A DNA stretch of 54,581 nt from Scybalousia_A sp964639765 (GTDB lineage: Bacteria; Bacteroidota; Bacteroidia; Bacteroidales; P3). Numbering within the stretch: the first letter of the stretch is position 1; each line of letters opens with the position of its first letter. The stretch is taken from contig CAZXEN010000012.1 in NCBI GenBank assembly GCA_964639765.1, positions 1-54,581 on the forward strand, given 5' to 3'. The position numbers and the translations under genes are program-made. This document shows, piece after piece, positions 16,479 to 25,178 of this stretch. The notes beneath the pieces are model-generated. The model saw nothing but the letters and a program-made list of their open reading frames with translations. It did not search any database and was not told where the DNA came from.

Positions 16479-18383
16479 ATGCAAAAAAAATCTTTTGTAT
16501 ACATATTATATATATTGTTTGCCACATCTGTCTTCTGTCAGCAGAATGAAAAGGCTGGAAAACTCATGGACAAAGCTTTGGAATATCTAAACCAGAACAA
16601 AGAAGACAAATGTATCTCCACCTTGGTTGAAATCACAAAGAAATATCCTAACTACGCACCTGCATTCGCTGCTTTGGGGCAAGTCTATTACTCAAAACAG
16701 GATTTCAACAAAGCAAGCCAATACTATGAGCAAGGGATAAAGATTGACAAGGACTACGACCTGAATTCCTATTACCGCTTGGGGATAATAAAAAAGCAAA
16801 ACAGGGAATATCCACAGGCAAGAGAATATTTTTCCTATTACGTCCAGCATCAGAACCAAGAAAAATACAAGACAAGGAAAGAAGAGTGTGAAAAAGAAAT
16901 AGAAAACATAGACTTTATATGGTATTCCCTGAAAAATCCCATAGAGTTTCAACCCAAAAATCTTGGAAACAACATCAATGACTCCCTGTATCAATACTTG
17001 CCGACTCTGACAATGGACAACGAACTCTACTTTACGGAAAGAAAAGACAACAATGAAGATTTTTATTCCGCAAGAGTAAGCTTTTCAGAAAACAATCATA
17101 TCTCTGTATCCAAAAAGGTAAGACTTCCTTCTCCCCTTAACAGTGAAAAAAACGAGGGAGCAGCAAGTATAAGCCCAGATGGCCGTTTTCTTTACTTTGC
17201 AAAGTGTAATGCAAAGGACGGATTAGGTTCCTGTGATATATATGTTTCTGAACGCAACGGCAATGTTTGGTCCAAACCCAGAAATTTAGGTCCCAACGTC
17301 AATTCTTCTGCATGGGACTCACAGCCGTCAATTGCCTCAGACGGAAGAACGCTCTTTTTTGTCTCAAACAGGGAAGGTGGTTATGGCAAAAGCGATATAT
17401 ATTATTCCTATCTCAAGAAAGACGGCACATGGACAAAGGCAAAAAACCTGGGAAACAAAATCAACACCTCCGGAAACGAGATTTCGCCTTTCATCCATTC
17501 TTCCAATACAACGCTGTATTTCTCTTCTGACGGGCATATCGGAATGGGCGGAGAAGACATCTATTATTCCAAAATGGAAAACGGAGCTTTTTCCGACCCT
17601 ATCAACATCGGATATCCAATAAACACAGAAGCAGACGAGACATGTTTCTTTGTGAACAGCGAGGGTAATATCGGCTTCTACGCAACGAACTCCTTGGAAG
17701 AAAACTTTGGCAACACCGACATATATTTCTTTGAATTGTACAAACAAGCACGGCCTACCAAAGTCATAACCCTGAAAGGCAAAATCTTTTATGACGATTT
17801 TCGCAAAGGTAACAAAGCTCTGTTGGAGATAAAAAACCTAAAAACCAGCAAAGTCGTAACTTCTACATATTCAGACAAAGTTACAGACCATTATCTCCTT
17901 GCCTTGCCTGTAGGAGAAGACTATGCTATGAATGTAACGTGTGACGGCTATCTCTTCTATTCGGAGAACTTCTCCCTGAAAGAAATAAACGACAATATTT
18001 CTACGAGACAAGAGGACATAACCCTGCAATCCATAAAAGAAGGTCAGACAATAGTCCTCAAAAACATTTTCTTTGAGACGGATTCCTATGAACTCAAACA
18101 GGAAAGCAATGCAGAACTCCAAACATTGCTTGATCTTATGCAGAAAAATCCAAGCATAAGAATAGAGATATCAGGACACACAGACAATACAGGTAAAGAT
18201 GATTACAACTATACTCTTTCCGACAACAGGGCAAAAAGCGTTAAACTATGGCTAACAGACAAAGGAGTAGCTCCTCAGAGAATTGTTGCCAAAGGATATG
18301 GTAAAACAAAGCCTATAGCAGACAACAGCACAGAAGAAGGAAGACAACAAAATCGCAGAACAGAATTTAAAATAATAAAATAG
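16479..18383 (+). CDS. porE: PorE-like TPR / beta-propeller / OmpA protein (T9SS-associated candidate)
   Basis: 634 aa with an N-terminal signal peptide (about 1-20). Domain order: TPR repeats (about 22-135), PD40/WD40-like beta-propeller blades (about 150-422, with repeats such as SPDGRFLYFAK, SDGRTLFFVSN and SSDGHIGMGGEDIYYS), a carboxypeptidase-regulatory-like beta domain (about 430-500), then an OmpA C-terminal domain (about 515-634) with ISGHTDNTG and LSDNRAKSV for peptidoglycan binding. This is the order described for PorE (PG1058) of Porphyromonas gingivalis, which ties the type IX secretion system to the cell wall. The start is 11 bp after the CDF exporter. The stop overlaps the GTG start of phoH. 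The assignment is by architecture, and Bacteroidota have several paralogues. Confidence 0.78.
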   Translation: MQKKSFVYILYILFATSVFCQQNEKAGKLMDKALEYLNQNKEDKCISTLVEITKKYPNYAPAFAALGQVYYSKQDFNKASQYYEQGIKIDKDYDLNSYYRLGIIKKQNREYPQAREYFSYYVQHQNQEKYKTRKEECEKEIENIDFIWYSLKNPIEFQPKNLGNNINDSLYQYLPTLTMDNELYFTERKDNNEDFYSARVSFSENNHISVSKKVRLPSPLNSEKNEGAASISPDGRFLYFAKCNAKDGLGSCDIYVSERNGNVWSKPRNLGPNVNSSAWDSQPSIASDGRTLFFVSNREGGYGKSDIYYSYLKKDGTWTKAKNLGNKINTSGNEISPFIHSSNTTLYFSSDGHIGMGGEDIYYSKMENGAFSDPINIGYPINTEADETCFFVNSEGNIGFYATNSLEENFGNTDIYFFELYKQARPTKVITLKGKIFYDDFRKGNKALLEIKNLKTSKVVTSTYSDKVTDHYLLALPVGEDYAMNVTCDGYLFYSENFSLKEINDNISTRQEDITLQSIKEGQTIVLKNIFFETDSYELKQESNAELQTLLDLMQKNPSIRIEISGHTDNTGKDDYNYTLSDNRAKSVKLWLTDKGVAPQRIVAKGYGKTKPIADNSTEEGRQQNRRTEFKIIK

Positions 18384-19300
18384 TGGAAGAGAAAATATTT
18401 AACATAAAACACATAAACCAGACTGAATTTTTTGGCGTAGGAGAGAAGAACCTGAAATTTATTACCCTGCTATATCCAATGCTGACAATGACTGTAAGAG
18501 CTGAAAATCTGACAATACACGGTTCAGACAAAGAGATTCAGAGTTTTTCCCGCTTCTTTGAACGTCTGATGAAGATATATCGCAAAGAGCACCTGCTGGA
18601 CGAGAAATCAATCATGCTTGCCTACAAAGACGAAGACCTTCAAAACAGCGAAAACAATATCCTTCTATATGGAAACAAGGGCCTGGCAATAAAAGCCCGC
18701 ACCGTCAATCAACAAATGATGGCTGATGAAATAGAAAAGAACGATATGCTTTTTGCAATAGGGCCTGCCGGCAGCGGAAAGACCTATACTGCCGTAGCTT
18801 TGGCTGTAAAATATCTGAGAGAAAAAAGAGTCAAGCGTATCATTCTTACACGACCTGCAGTGGAAGCAGGAGAAAACCTCGGATTTCTTCCCGGCGATAT
18901 GAAAGAAAAACTTGACCCTTATCTGCAACCTCTTTATGATGCACTAAGGGATATGCTTGGAGAAAGTAAACTCAATGATTACATAGAACATCATATCATA
19001 GAGATAGCACCTCTTGCCTTTATGCGCGGCAGAACATTGGAAAATGCTTTCGCTATTTTAGATGAAGCACAGAATGCTACCATTGGTCAAATAAAAATGT
19101 TTCTCACACGTATGGGGAACTATTCCAAATTCATAATTACAGGAGACCCTTCCCAGACAGACCTACCCAACAAACAGCCTTCTGGATTGGTACCTGCCAC
19201 AGAAAGATTAAAAAGTATAAAAGGAATATCCGTCATTGAATTAACAAACAAAGATATTGTAAGAAACCCTTTAGTTATACGAATTTTAGAAGTCCTATAA
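18383..19300 (+). CDS. phoH: PhoH family ATPase
   Basis: Cytoplasmic P-loop protein of 305 aa, related to the NTPase part of superfamily 1 helicases and linked to RNA metabolism; its exact role is unsettled. Walker A is GPAGSGKT (127-134), Walker B is AILDEAQNA, and sensor-like FIITGDPSQTDLP follows. The start is GTG, overlapping the previous stop by one base (TAGTG), which suggests coupled translation and makes a later ATG unnecessary. It is the last gene of a probable CDF exporter-porE-phoH unit. Confidence 0.93.
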   Translation: MEEKIFNIKHINQTEFFGVGEKNLKFITLLYPMLTMTVRAENLTIHGSDKEIQSFSRFFERLMKIYRKEHLLDEKSIMLAYKDEDLQNSENNILLYGNKGLAIKARTVNQQMMADEIEKNDMLFAIGPAGSGKTYTAVALAVKYLREKRVKRIILTRPAVEAGENLGFLPGDMKEKLDPYLQPLYDALRDMLGESKLNDYIEHHIIEIAPLAFMRGRTLENAFAILDEAQNATIGQIKMFLTRMGNYSKFIITGDPSQTDLPNKQPSGLVPATERLKSIKGISVIELTNKDIVRNPLVIRILEVL

Positions 19301-19365
19301 AGTATTTCTAATCATCAACTTAAAGAATACAATATTTTTTACTCACAAAAAAAACAAAAAAAATA

Positions 19366-19396
19366 TTTGTCAAAATATATTTTTTATATAATTTTG
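19366..19396 (+). promoter_or_regulatory. Full promoter for the tRNA gene
   Basis: -33 TTTG (19366-19369) and -7 TAATTTTG (19389-19396) with an exact 19-bp spacer. A start near 19403 would give a leader of about 100 nt before the tRNA, and that leader carries three 21-bp repeats. Confidence 0.75.
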
Positions 19397-19410
19397 CACT
19401 CCGAACAAAG

Positions 19411-19475
19411 GGGCTTGAAGGTTTAGCCATAGAGCTTGAGGGTTTAACAATAAGACTTGAAAGTTTGACCGTGAA
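19411..19475 (+). repeat. Three 21-bp tandem repeats in the tRNA leader
   Basis: CTTGA cores at 19414, 19435 and 19456, exactly 21 bp apart, each followed by a G/A pair and GTTT (GAAGGTTTA, GAGGGTTTA, GAAAGTTTG). The period and the AGxCTTG core recall the AT-rich arrays in this window, but these units are GC-richer and lack the long T-tract. They lie between the tRNA promoter and the tRNA 5' end, so they should be transcribed and removed by RNase P. Confidence 0.75.
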
Positions 19476-19506
19476 GGCTGTGTTCTTAGTTCATAAATTC
19501 TTATCT

Positions 19507-19580
19507 GGCGGGGTAGCTCAGTTGGTTAGAGCGTCGGATTCATAACCCGGAGGTCACGAGTTCAATTCTCGTCCCCGCTA
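19507..19580 (+). tRNA. tRNA with CAU anticodon (elongator Met or Ile2)
   Basis: Cloverleaf: acceptor GGCGGGG (19507-19513) pairs with CCCCGCT (19573-19579) with discriminator A. The D-stem is GCTC/GAGC, the anticodon loop TTCATAA has CAT at 19541-19543, and the T-arm is ACGAG-TTCAATT-CTCGT. No CCA is encoded. The pairing at position 1-72 and the anticodon stem lacking GGG/CCC exclude the initiator. Whether it is Met or lysidine-modified Ile cannot be settled by the anticodon. The anticodon stem has one A-C mismatch next to the loop. Confidence 0.95.
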
Positions 19581-19631
19581 CTTTAAGTTCTCATAACTTA
19601 AATTTATGTTTTTGGTTAATAAATATTTTGA

Positions 19632-19659
19632 AACTTGCCTGTGAAGGTGAGTTTTTTTT
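19632..19659 (+). terminator. Intrinsic terminator after the tRNA
   Basis: AACTTGCCT (19632-19640), loop GTGA, AGGTGAGTT (19645-19653; two G-U pairs), then a T-run to 19659. A second small hairpin, TTTAAGTT/AACTTAAA (19582-19602), lies directly behind the tRNA. The rest of the gap up to 19792 shows nothing else I can name. Confidence 0.65.
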
Positions 19660-19792
19660 CATCTGTTTTTGTTTTATGAGAACAAAAAAGAAGAAAACAT
19701 TTATGAATTAACGAATAAATAAATAAAATTTAAAATCTACGTGGTACATTTTTTGATGTAGCAATCAACGTTTTAAAACATTTTATAGTACT

Positions 19793-21292
19793 ATGAAAAT
19801 AAGCATGAAAGTATTTTTTATCTGCTGTGTTGCTCTTATAGTCTCCGGTGTGAATATTAAAGCACAAGAACTTACATTGGAAGCATGCAGAAACATGGCT
19901 CTAAAACACAACAAAGCAAGTCTAATCTCTGAAGAAACACTACAAGCTGCAATAAGCACACGCAAGGCTGCTTTTACACAGTTTTTGCCAAACTTCAATG
20001 CAATGGGAACTTATATGCATAATTTCCGTGGAGACGAAATGTCAGTTCTTGGAGAAGATGCAGTTTTGCCTGTTGGCAGTTTGGACGCCAAAGGTAATTT
20101 CACCTACAATCTTGATCCTACAAAAGGAGACGTTGATGTGTATACAAATGCTGCAGGTTATCCTATTGATGCAAAAGGCAACATAACAACCAATCCAAGT
20201 GAAATGATTCCAAAACACGTTGCCTATCTGCCAAAAGATGCCCTGACGTTTGACATGTCCGATATTTTTGTTGCAGGCATAGGATTTACACAGCCGATTT
20301 TTATGGGTGGAAAGATATTGGAGTTGTACAAGATGAGCAAGGCTGCCGAAAACATAGCAAGAATCAAAAACGACAACGACAATATCAACGTTCTTATTCA
20401 GGTTGATGAAGCTTTTTGGCGCGTTATCTCACTGCAGAAGAAAAAAGAACTGGCAGAAGAATACAACAACCTGCTGCAAAAGACCTACAATGATATTGAA
20501 CAACTCTACAACGAAGGCATCGTTACCAACGCTGACCTCTTAAAAGTCAAGGTAAAACTGAACGAAAGCGAAATGACTCTTACCAAAGCAGAAAATGGGC
20601 TGAAACTTGCCAAGATGTATCTTAACCAAATCTGCGGAATGAATTTCAATTACGAATACACCCTTACCTACGAAGACAATTCAAACAATCTTGACCTTGT
20701 ATCAAACAATTCCATAAAAGAAGACGTGGCCTCAAGACCAGAATCAATGATGCTGGAAGAAAGTGTCAATATTGCGAGGAGCGAACTGAACATTGCCCGC
20801 TCCCGTTTTATGCCCAACATAGTAGCACAAGGCAATTACATCGTTTCCAATCCAAGTCTGTTCAATGGCTTTGACAAGAGTTTCAAGGGTTCGTTCATTG
20901 TAGGTGTAGGAATAACTGTTCCTATCTTTCACTTTGGAGAAAGGATACATACCCTAAATGCTGCAAAACACAATCTAAGAATAGCAGAGCTTACACGCGA
21001 TGAGGCCGTTGAAAAAATGGAACTTCAAGCCAATATGAAGCAAAACACAAGAAACGAATCAGTAAAACAAAACATAATCGCCAAAAACAATATGGAACAT
21101 GCCGAGGAAAACCTCAGACAAGCTCAGCTTGGTTTCCAAGAAGGTGTAATCTCCACTTCAGACCTTATGGCTGCTCAAACATCTTGGGTAAGTGCAAAAA
21201 GTGAAGTGATAGACGCCAACATCAACCTTATGCTGTCTGACCTTTACCTAAATCAAACACTTGGAAAGATTAAAAATCCTAAAACAAAGTAA
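19793..21292 (+). CDS. TolC family outer-membrane efflux protein
   Basis: 499 aa with signal peptide (about 1-24, cleavage near IKA). It forms the trimeric outer-membrane channel of a tripartite exporter. Two outer-membrane-efflux repeats are present: the first around LTLEACRNMALKHNKA with long coiled-coil helices (about 180-250), and the second after FIVGVGITVPIFHFGER. Each carries the PIF motif that marks the beta-barrel strands (QPIFMGGK and VPIFHFGER). First gene of a four-gene cassette with the HlyD-like protein 30 bp downstream. The cassette's promoter was not identified. Confidence 0.93.
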   Translation: MKISMKVFFICCVALIVSGVNIKAQELTLEACRNMALKHNKASLISEETLQAAISTRKAAFTQFLPNFNAMGTYMHNFRGDEMSVLGEDAVLPVGSLDAKGNFTYNLDPTKGDVDVYTNAAGYPIDAKGNITTNPSEMIPKHVAYLPKDALTFDMSDIFVAGIGFTQPIFMGGKILELYKMSKAAENIARIKNDNDNINVLIQVDEAFWRVISLQKKKELAEEYNNLLQKTYNDIEQLYNEGIVTNADLLKVKVKLNESEMTLTKAENGLKLAKMYLNQICGMNFNYEYTLTYEDNSNNLDLVSNNSIKEDVASRPESMMLEESVNIARSELNIARSRFMPNIVAQGNYIVSNPSLFNGFDKSFKGSFIVGVGITVPIFHFGERIHTLNAAKHNLRIAELTRDEAVEKMELQANMKQNTRNESVKQNIIAKNNMEHAEENLRQAQLGFQEGVISTSDLMAAQTSWVSAKSEVIDANINLMLSDLYLNQTLGKIKNPKTK

Positions 21293-21322
21293 ATCATAAC
21301 AGAGAAAAAACAAAATAACAAC

Positions 21323-22366
21323 ATGGAAAATATAAATAACAACAACACAACACAAAAAAAGAAAGTCATAAAAACAAGAGAAAGCAAAACCTTGGTAATG
21401 TCTTTTATCATACTTATTGCCTTTATAGCAGTAGTAGGAGTAATTGGCTACTTTATCCTGACGCCTGATGAATTGATTCTCCAAGGAGAGGTGGAAGCAA
21501 CCGAGATAAGAGTTTCCGGAAAGGTTCCCGGCAGAGTGTTGGAACTGAAAGTAGAAGAAGGAGAAAAAGTGGAGAAAGGGCAGTTATTGGTTTTCATAGA
21601 TTCTCCTGAGATTGAGGCCAAATCCATGCAGGCCATTGCTGCTGAAAACGCTGCACAGGCTCTTAGCAACAAAGCCAACAACGGAACAAGAAAGGAGACC
21701 ATAGAGGGTGCCAAGGAGCAATACGAAAGAGCCAAAGCTGCTGCAGATTTTGCCAAAAAGAGTTATGACAGAATGAAAAACCTTTACGAAAAAGGTGTAA
21801 TCGCTGCACAGAAATTCGACGAAGTGGAAGCTCAATACAAAGCTGCCGTAGCACAAGAAAAAGCTGCTAAGAGCCAATATCAAATGGCTATTAACGGAGC
21901 TCAGCAGGAAGACAAAGACGCTGCTGCTGCACAAGTGAACAGAGCAAAAGGTGCTGTCATGGAAGTAAATTCCTATCAGAACGAGACAAGACTTATCTCC
22001 CCTATAAGCGGAGAAATATCCGAAATATTCCCAAAAGTGGGAGAACTTATTGGCACAGGTTCCCCAATAATGAGTATTGTTGACCTGAATGATGTATGGG
22101 TAACTTTCAATGTAAGAGAAGACCTGCTAAGCAAAATAAAAATGGGAACAATACTTACTGCCAAAGTACCAGCAATGAACGGCAAGGAAATAAAACTAAA
22201 AGTCAATTTCATAAAAGCACAAGCTTCCTATGCAACATGGAAAGCCACAAAGCTGACAGATGAATATGACACAAAGACTTTTGAGGTAAGAGCAAAACCG
22301 GTTGACAAGATAAGCGGATTACGTCCTGGTATGAGCATCATTGTCAACTGGACTGAAATGAAATAG
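21323..22366 (+). CDS. HlyD/EmrA-family membrane fusion protein
   Basis: 347-aa periplasmic adaptor that joins an inner-membrane pump to the TolC channel. It has one N-terminal transmembrane helix (about 25-46). A lipoyl-like half (GEVEATEIRVSGKVPGRV and VEEGEKVEKGQLLVFID) flanks an alpha-hairpin rich in Ala, Lys and Glu (about 95-215). The second lipoyl half (LISPISGEISEIFPKVGE) and a beta-barrel (VWVTFNVREDLL) follow. It sits between the channel gene and two ABC-2 permease genes. Confidence 0.92.
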   Translation: MENINNNNTTQKKKVIKTRESKTLVMSFIILIAFIAVVGVIGYFILTPDELILQGEVEATEIRVSGKVPGRVLELKVEEGEKVEKGQLLVFIDSPEIEAKSMQAIAAENAAQALSNKANNGTRKETIEGAKEQYERAKAAADFAKKSYDRMKNLYEKGVIAAQKFDEVEAQYKAAVAQEKAAKSQYQMAINGAQQEDKDAAAAQVNRAKGAVMEVNSYQNETRLISPISGEISEIFPKVGELIGTGSPIMSIVDLNDVWVTFNVREDLLSKIKMGTILTAKVPAMNGKEIKLKVNFIKAQASYATWKATKLTDEYDTKTFEVRAKPVDKISGLRPGMSIIVNWTEMK

Positions 22367-22410
22367 TTCTGCATTACCATAATCACTAACATCCATAACT
22401 ACAAAAAAGA

Positions 22411-23577
22411 ATGAAAAAAGGATACTTACAAGTTGTCAAAAGAGAATTAAGACGAATTGTTTCCCGTCCTATTTACCTTATGATGACGGTGATTATTCCC
22501 TCTTTGATAATTATTTTCTTCGCAACATTCCTCAACCAAGGTGTTCCAAACCAAATGCCTGTTGCAATCGTGGATTTCGACAATTCTTCTCTGTCCCGCA
22601 CTATCACCCATACTCTTTCCTCAGGTCAGATGTGTAAAGTGAAATATAAGCTATCTACATACGAGAGTGCCAAGACAAAAATGCAGCAAGGAGAAATCTA
22701 TGCCTTTGTTATCATTCCGAGAAACTTTGAAAAAGACGTATATACAGGCAAAGCACCGTTGGTAAATTTCTATACAGAATACGCACACTACCTTGGCTCT
22801 TCACTAATAATGAAAGAAATAAGCACAACCCTCAATACTATTGCCATAGGTGCTGACCTGAAGATGAGAATGCTCAAAGGCGAGAACGCAACCTTGGCTA
22901 TGGCTCAGGTAAATCCTATTTCCAACGACACACACATCATTGCCAATCCTCTGCTTAACTATGCTTTATACCTGACCTCCATTATGATGCCTGGTATTAT
23001 CTTTCTTATGTGTATGATTTGCACAGTATATGTCGTAGGTATAGAACTGAAGAATGCATCCTCAAGAAGATGGCTTGTACTTTCAAACAGAAGCATCTTT
23101 ACTGCGTTAAGTGCAAAACTTTTGCCTTATACACTGCTCTATACTTTTATGATTATCATCAGTGAGATTGTTATGGAGAAAATCATGGGCTTTCCTTCAG
23201 AAGGCAATCCTGCTGTCATGTACCTGGGAGCAATGTTCACCATCATTTCTTACCAAGCTGTAGGGCTATTTATGATAGGTATCGTTCCATCTATGCGTAC
23301 GGCTTTAAGCATCACTGCATTCTATGGCGTAATGAGTTTTACTCTTACCGGTTTTACTTACCCAAATGAAGCAATGCTTGCTGCTGTCCGTCCATTTACT
23401 TTCATCTATCCGCTTAGACAATATTATCAGCTATATTGCAATACTCTTATCAATGGATTACCATTCTCTGAAAATATCATGCCTTTTGTCTGGCTGATGG
23501 TATTTTGGCTGCTTCCTTTCTTTGTATGTATGAGGATAAAGAATGTTGCAATAAAACTTGATTATGAAAGAGATTAG
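22411..23577 (+). CDS. ABC-2 type permease (YhhJ/YbhR-like), first copy
   Basis: 388-aa inner-membrane permease. One helix near the N-terminus (about 20-41) is followed by a large periplasmic domain containing PVAIVDFDNSSLSRTI and FVIIPRNFEKDVYTG. Five helices follow in the C-terminal half. Such permeases normally work with an ABC ATPase to move drugs, lipids or polysaccharide. No ATPase gene is in this cassette. The second permease follows after 53 bp. The two proteins share the same order of motifs and probably form a heterodimer. Confidence 0.9.
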   Translation: MKKGYLQVVKRELRRIVSRPIYLMMTVIIPSLIIIFFATFLNQGVPNQMPVAIVDFDNSSLSRTITHTLSSGQMCKVKYKLSTYESAKTKMQQGEIYAFVIIPRNFEKDVYTGKAPLVNFYTEYAHYLGSSLIMKEISTTLNTIAIGADLKMRMLKGENATLAMAQVNPISNDTHIIANPLLNYALYLTSIMMPGIIFLMCMICTVYVVGIELKNASSRRWLVLSNRSIFTALSAKLLPYTLLYTFMIIISEIVMEKIMGFPSEGNPAVMYLGAMFTIISYQAVGLFMIGIVPSMRTALSITAFYGVMSFTLTGFTYPNEAMLAAVRPFTFIYPLRQYYQLYCNTLINGLPFSENIMPFVWLMVFWLLPFFVCMRIKNVAIKLDYERD

Positions 23578-23630
23578 GCACCAGTACCTGTCCAATAGCC
23601 TTGGACACTGCCTTACAAAACTTTAAGAAA

Positions 23631-24908
23631 ATGAAAATAAATATACATTTCAACAATATAAAGAAAGCACTCAAGGAAAATCGCATGGCTTGGCTGGACA
23701 TGTTCTACATAATCAGAAAAGAGCTGTACGGTATCTTCACGGATATAGGCGTAGTGTTTATCTTCTTTATTGCAACGCTGGTTTATCCCTTGGCTGTATG
23801 CTTTATCTACAACAAGGAAGCCTTAAGGGATGCTCCTATCGCAGTGGTGGACAACAGTCATTCGTCTCTGAGCAGGAAATATATAAGAATGATAGATGCA
23901 ACCCCTGAAATAAAGGTGGAATACGAATGTATTTCCATGCTGGAAGCCGAAAACCTGCAGAAACACGGCAAGGTGCATGGTATAATCAATATTCCCAAGA
24001 CTTTTTCCAAAGATATAAACACAGGCAAACAAACACATGTAAATATTTTTGCCGATGTTTCTTCTTTCTTTTGGTACAGAAATATCTCCGTAGCCACGTC
24101 ATACGTTTCCAGAACCATGGGTATAGAGATAGAAGCCAAAGGGCTCATTGCCAAGGGTTCTACCTATGACGACGCTGTCAGGGGTGTAAGAAAATTCATA
24201 CCGCAGGAGACAGTGCTTTACAATCCTGGAGGCTATCCTTCCTTCATTACACCTATAGTCTTAATCATTCTTATACAGCAGACTATCTTTATGGGTATAG
24301 GTATGATGGCTGGCAAGACCACAGAGCGAAGCAAATGGAGAGACCTCACACCAAACAATGTCCATTACAGAGGTTTGTTCCGTATTATCTTCGGACGAGC
24401 CTTGGCAGTCTTCCTTATCTACATACCAATCAGCATATACTTGCTTATCATCATTCCTCATCTGTTCAATCTCCCGACTCTTATGTCCTCACCTCTTGAA
24501 CTGTTCTGGTTTATCATACCTTTCTTGCTTGCAAGTATATTACTCGGCATGACTATATCCACAATGTTCTACCACAGGGAGAATGCCATACCTATATACA
24601 TCTTTATGTCTATCCCTATCCTGCTTTTGAGCGGTTTTTCTTGGCCTCGTGAAGCAATGCCTGAGTTTTGGAAAGCATTCTCTTTCATTTTCCCATCAAC
24701 ACTCGCCTCAAACGGATTTATAAGAATGAATACCATGGGAGCATCGTTGTTTGAAATAAGCACAGAACACTTTATCCTATGGGTACAGGTTGCGATATAT
24801 CTGGTAACGACATTCTTTACTTACCGCTATCGTCTTACACGCAAGGCAAGAAGAGAGCTGAGAAGAGAAAGAAGAACATATCTCAGACTGAAAGACAACA
24901 AAGCATAA
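23631..24908 (+). CDS. ABC-2 type permease, second copy
   Basis: 425 aa from the ATG at 23631. An in-frame TTG at 23601 would add ten residues, but the ATG is preferred. Same plan as the preceding permease: helix at about 30-52, periplasmic domain with PIAVVDNSHSSLSRKY and GIINIPKTFSKDINTG, then five helices and a basic cytoplasmic tail rich in Arg and Lys. It carries an N-terminal extension of about 20 residues not present in the first copy. Last gene of the TolC-HlyD-permease-permease cassette; array D starts 40 bp after its stop. Confidence 0.88.
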   Translation: MKINIHFNNIKKALKENRMAWLDMFYIIRKELYGIFTDIGVVFIFFIATLVYPLAVCFIYNKEALRDAPIAVVDNSHSSLSRKYIRMIDATPEIKVEYECISMLEAENLQKHGKVHGIINIPKTFSKDINTGKQTHVNIFADVSSFFWYRNISVATSYVSRTMGIEIEAKGLIAKGSTYDDAVRGVRKFIPQETVLYNPGGYPSFITPIVLIILIQQTIFMGIGMMAGKTTERSKWRDLTPNNVHYRGLFRIIFGRALAVFLIYIPISIYLLIIIPHLFNLPTLMSSPLELFWFIIPFLLASILLGMTISTMFYHRENAIPIYIFMSIPILLLSGFSWPREAMPEFWKAFSFIFPSTLASNGFIRMNTMGASLFEISTEHFILWVQVAIYLVTTFFTYRYRLTRKARRELRRERRTYLRLKDNKA

Positions 24909-24947
24909 CTCTTTTTTGCTTTGCGAAAAAACAAAACAAAAGCAGCG

Positions 24948-25078
24948 AAAAACCAAGTCTTGTCCTGAAAAAAAAAGACTTGGTTTTTGTTTTTTTAAAG
25001 TAAGTTTTTAGGGTGTAAAAAGTTGGTTTTTGGGGTATAAAAACTTCGTTTTTGTAAACGAAAAGCAAGTCTTTTTTC
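24948..25078. repeat. 21-22 bp periodic self-complementary array (array D)
   Basis: Cores at 24953 (CCAAG), 24979 (CTTGG), 25001 (TAAGT), 25022 (GTTGG), 25044 (CTTCG) and 25065 (GCAAG), so the steps are 26, 22, 21, 22 and 21 bp. AAAAACCAAGTCTT (24948-24961) and AAGACTTGGTTTTT (24975-24988) form a perfect 14-bp stem. The linkers GGGTGTAAAA and GGGGTATAAAA recur in arrays B and H. It lies between the convergent ends of the second permease and the PLP enzyme. Confidence 0.9.
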
Positions 25079-25178
25079 TGTTTATCTAGGACATTGACAC
25101 ACAGCACCAACTATAACAAAAAAAATAAGATGAACAAGTTATTCACCTGTTCATCTTAATCCCGTTTTTGTTTGTTGC

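Noticed and set aside
23601..23630. TTG start for the second permease
   Set aside because: A normal ATG lies ten codons later; the extra residues have no family match.
24883..25110. Open frames through the arrays that translate to heptapeptide repeats (KxxxFxx type) here and near 53.8 kb
   Set aside because: 21 bp equals seven codons, so any open frame in the array gives heptads. The 22-bp steps break the frame, no start signal is seen, and the composition is unlike real genes here.
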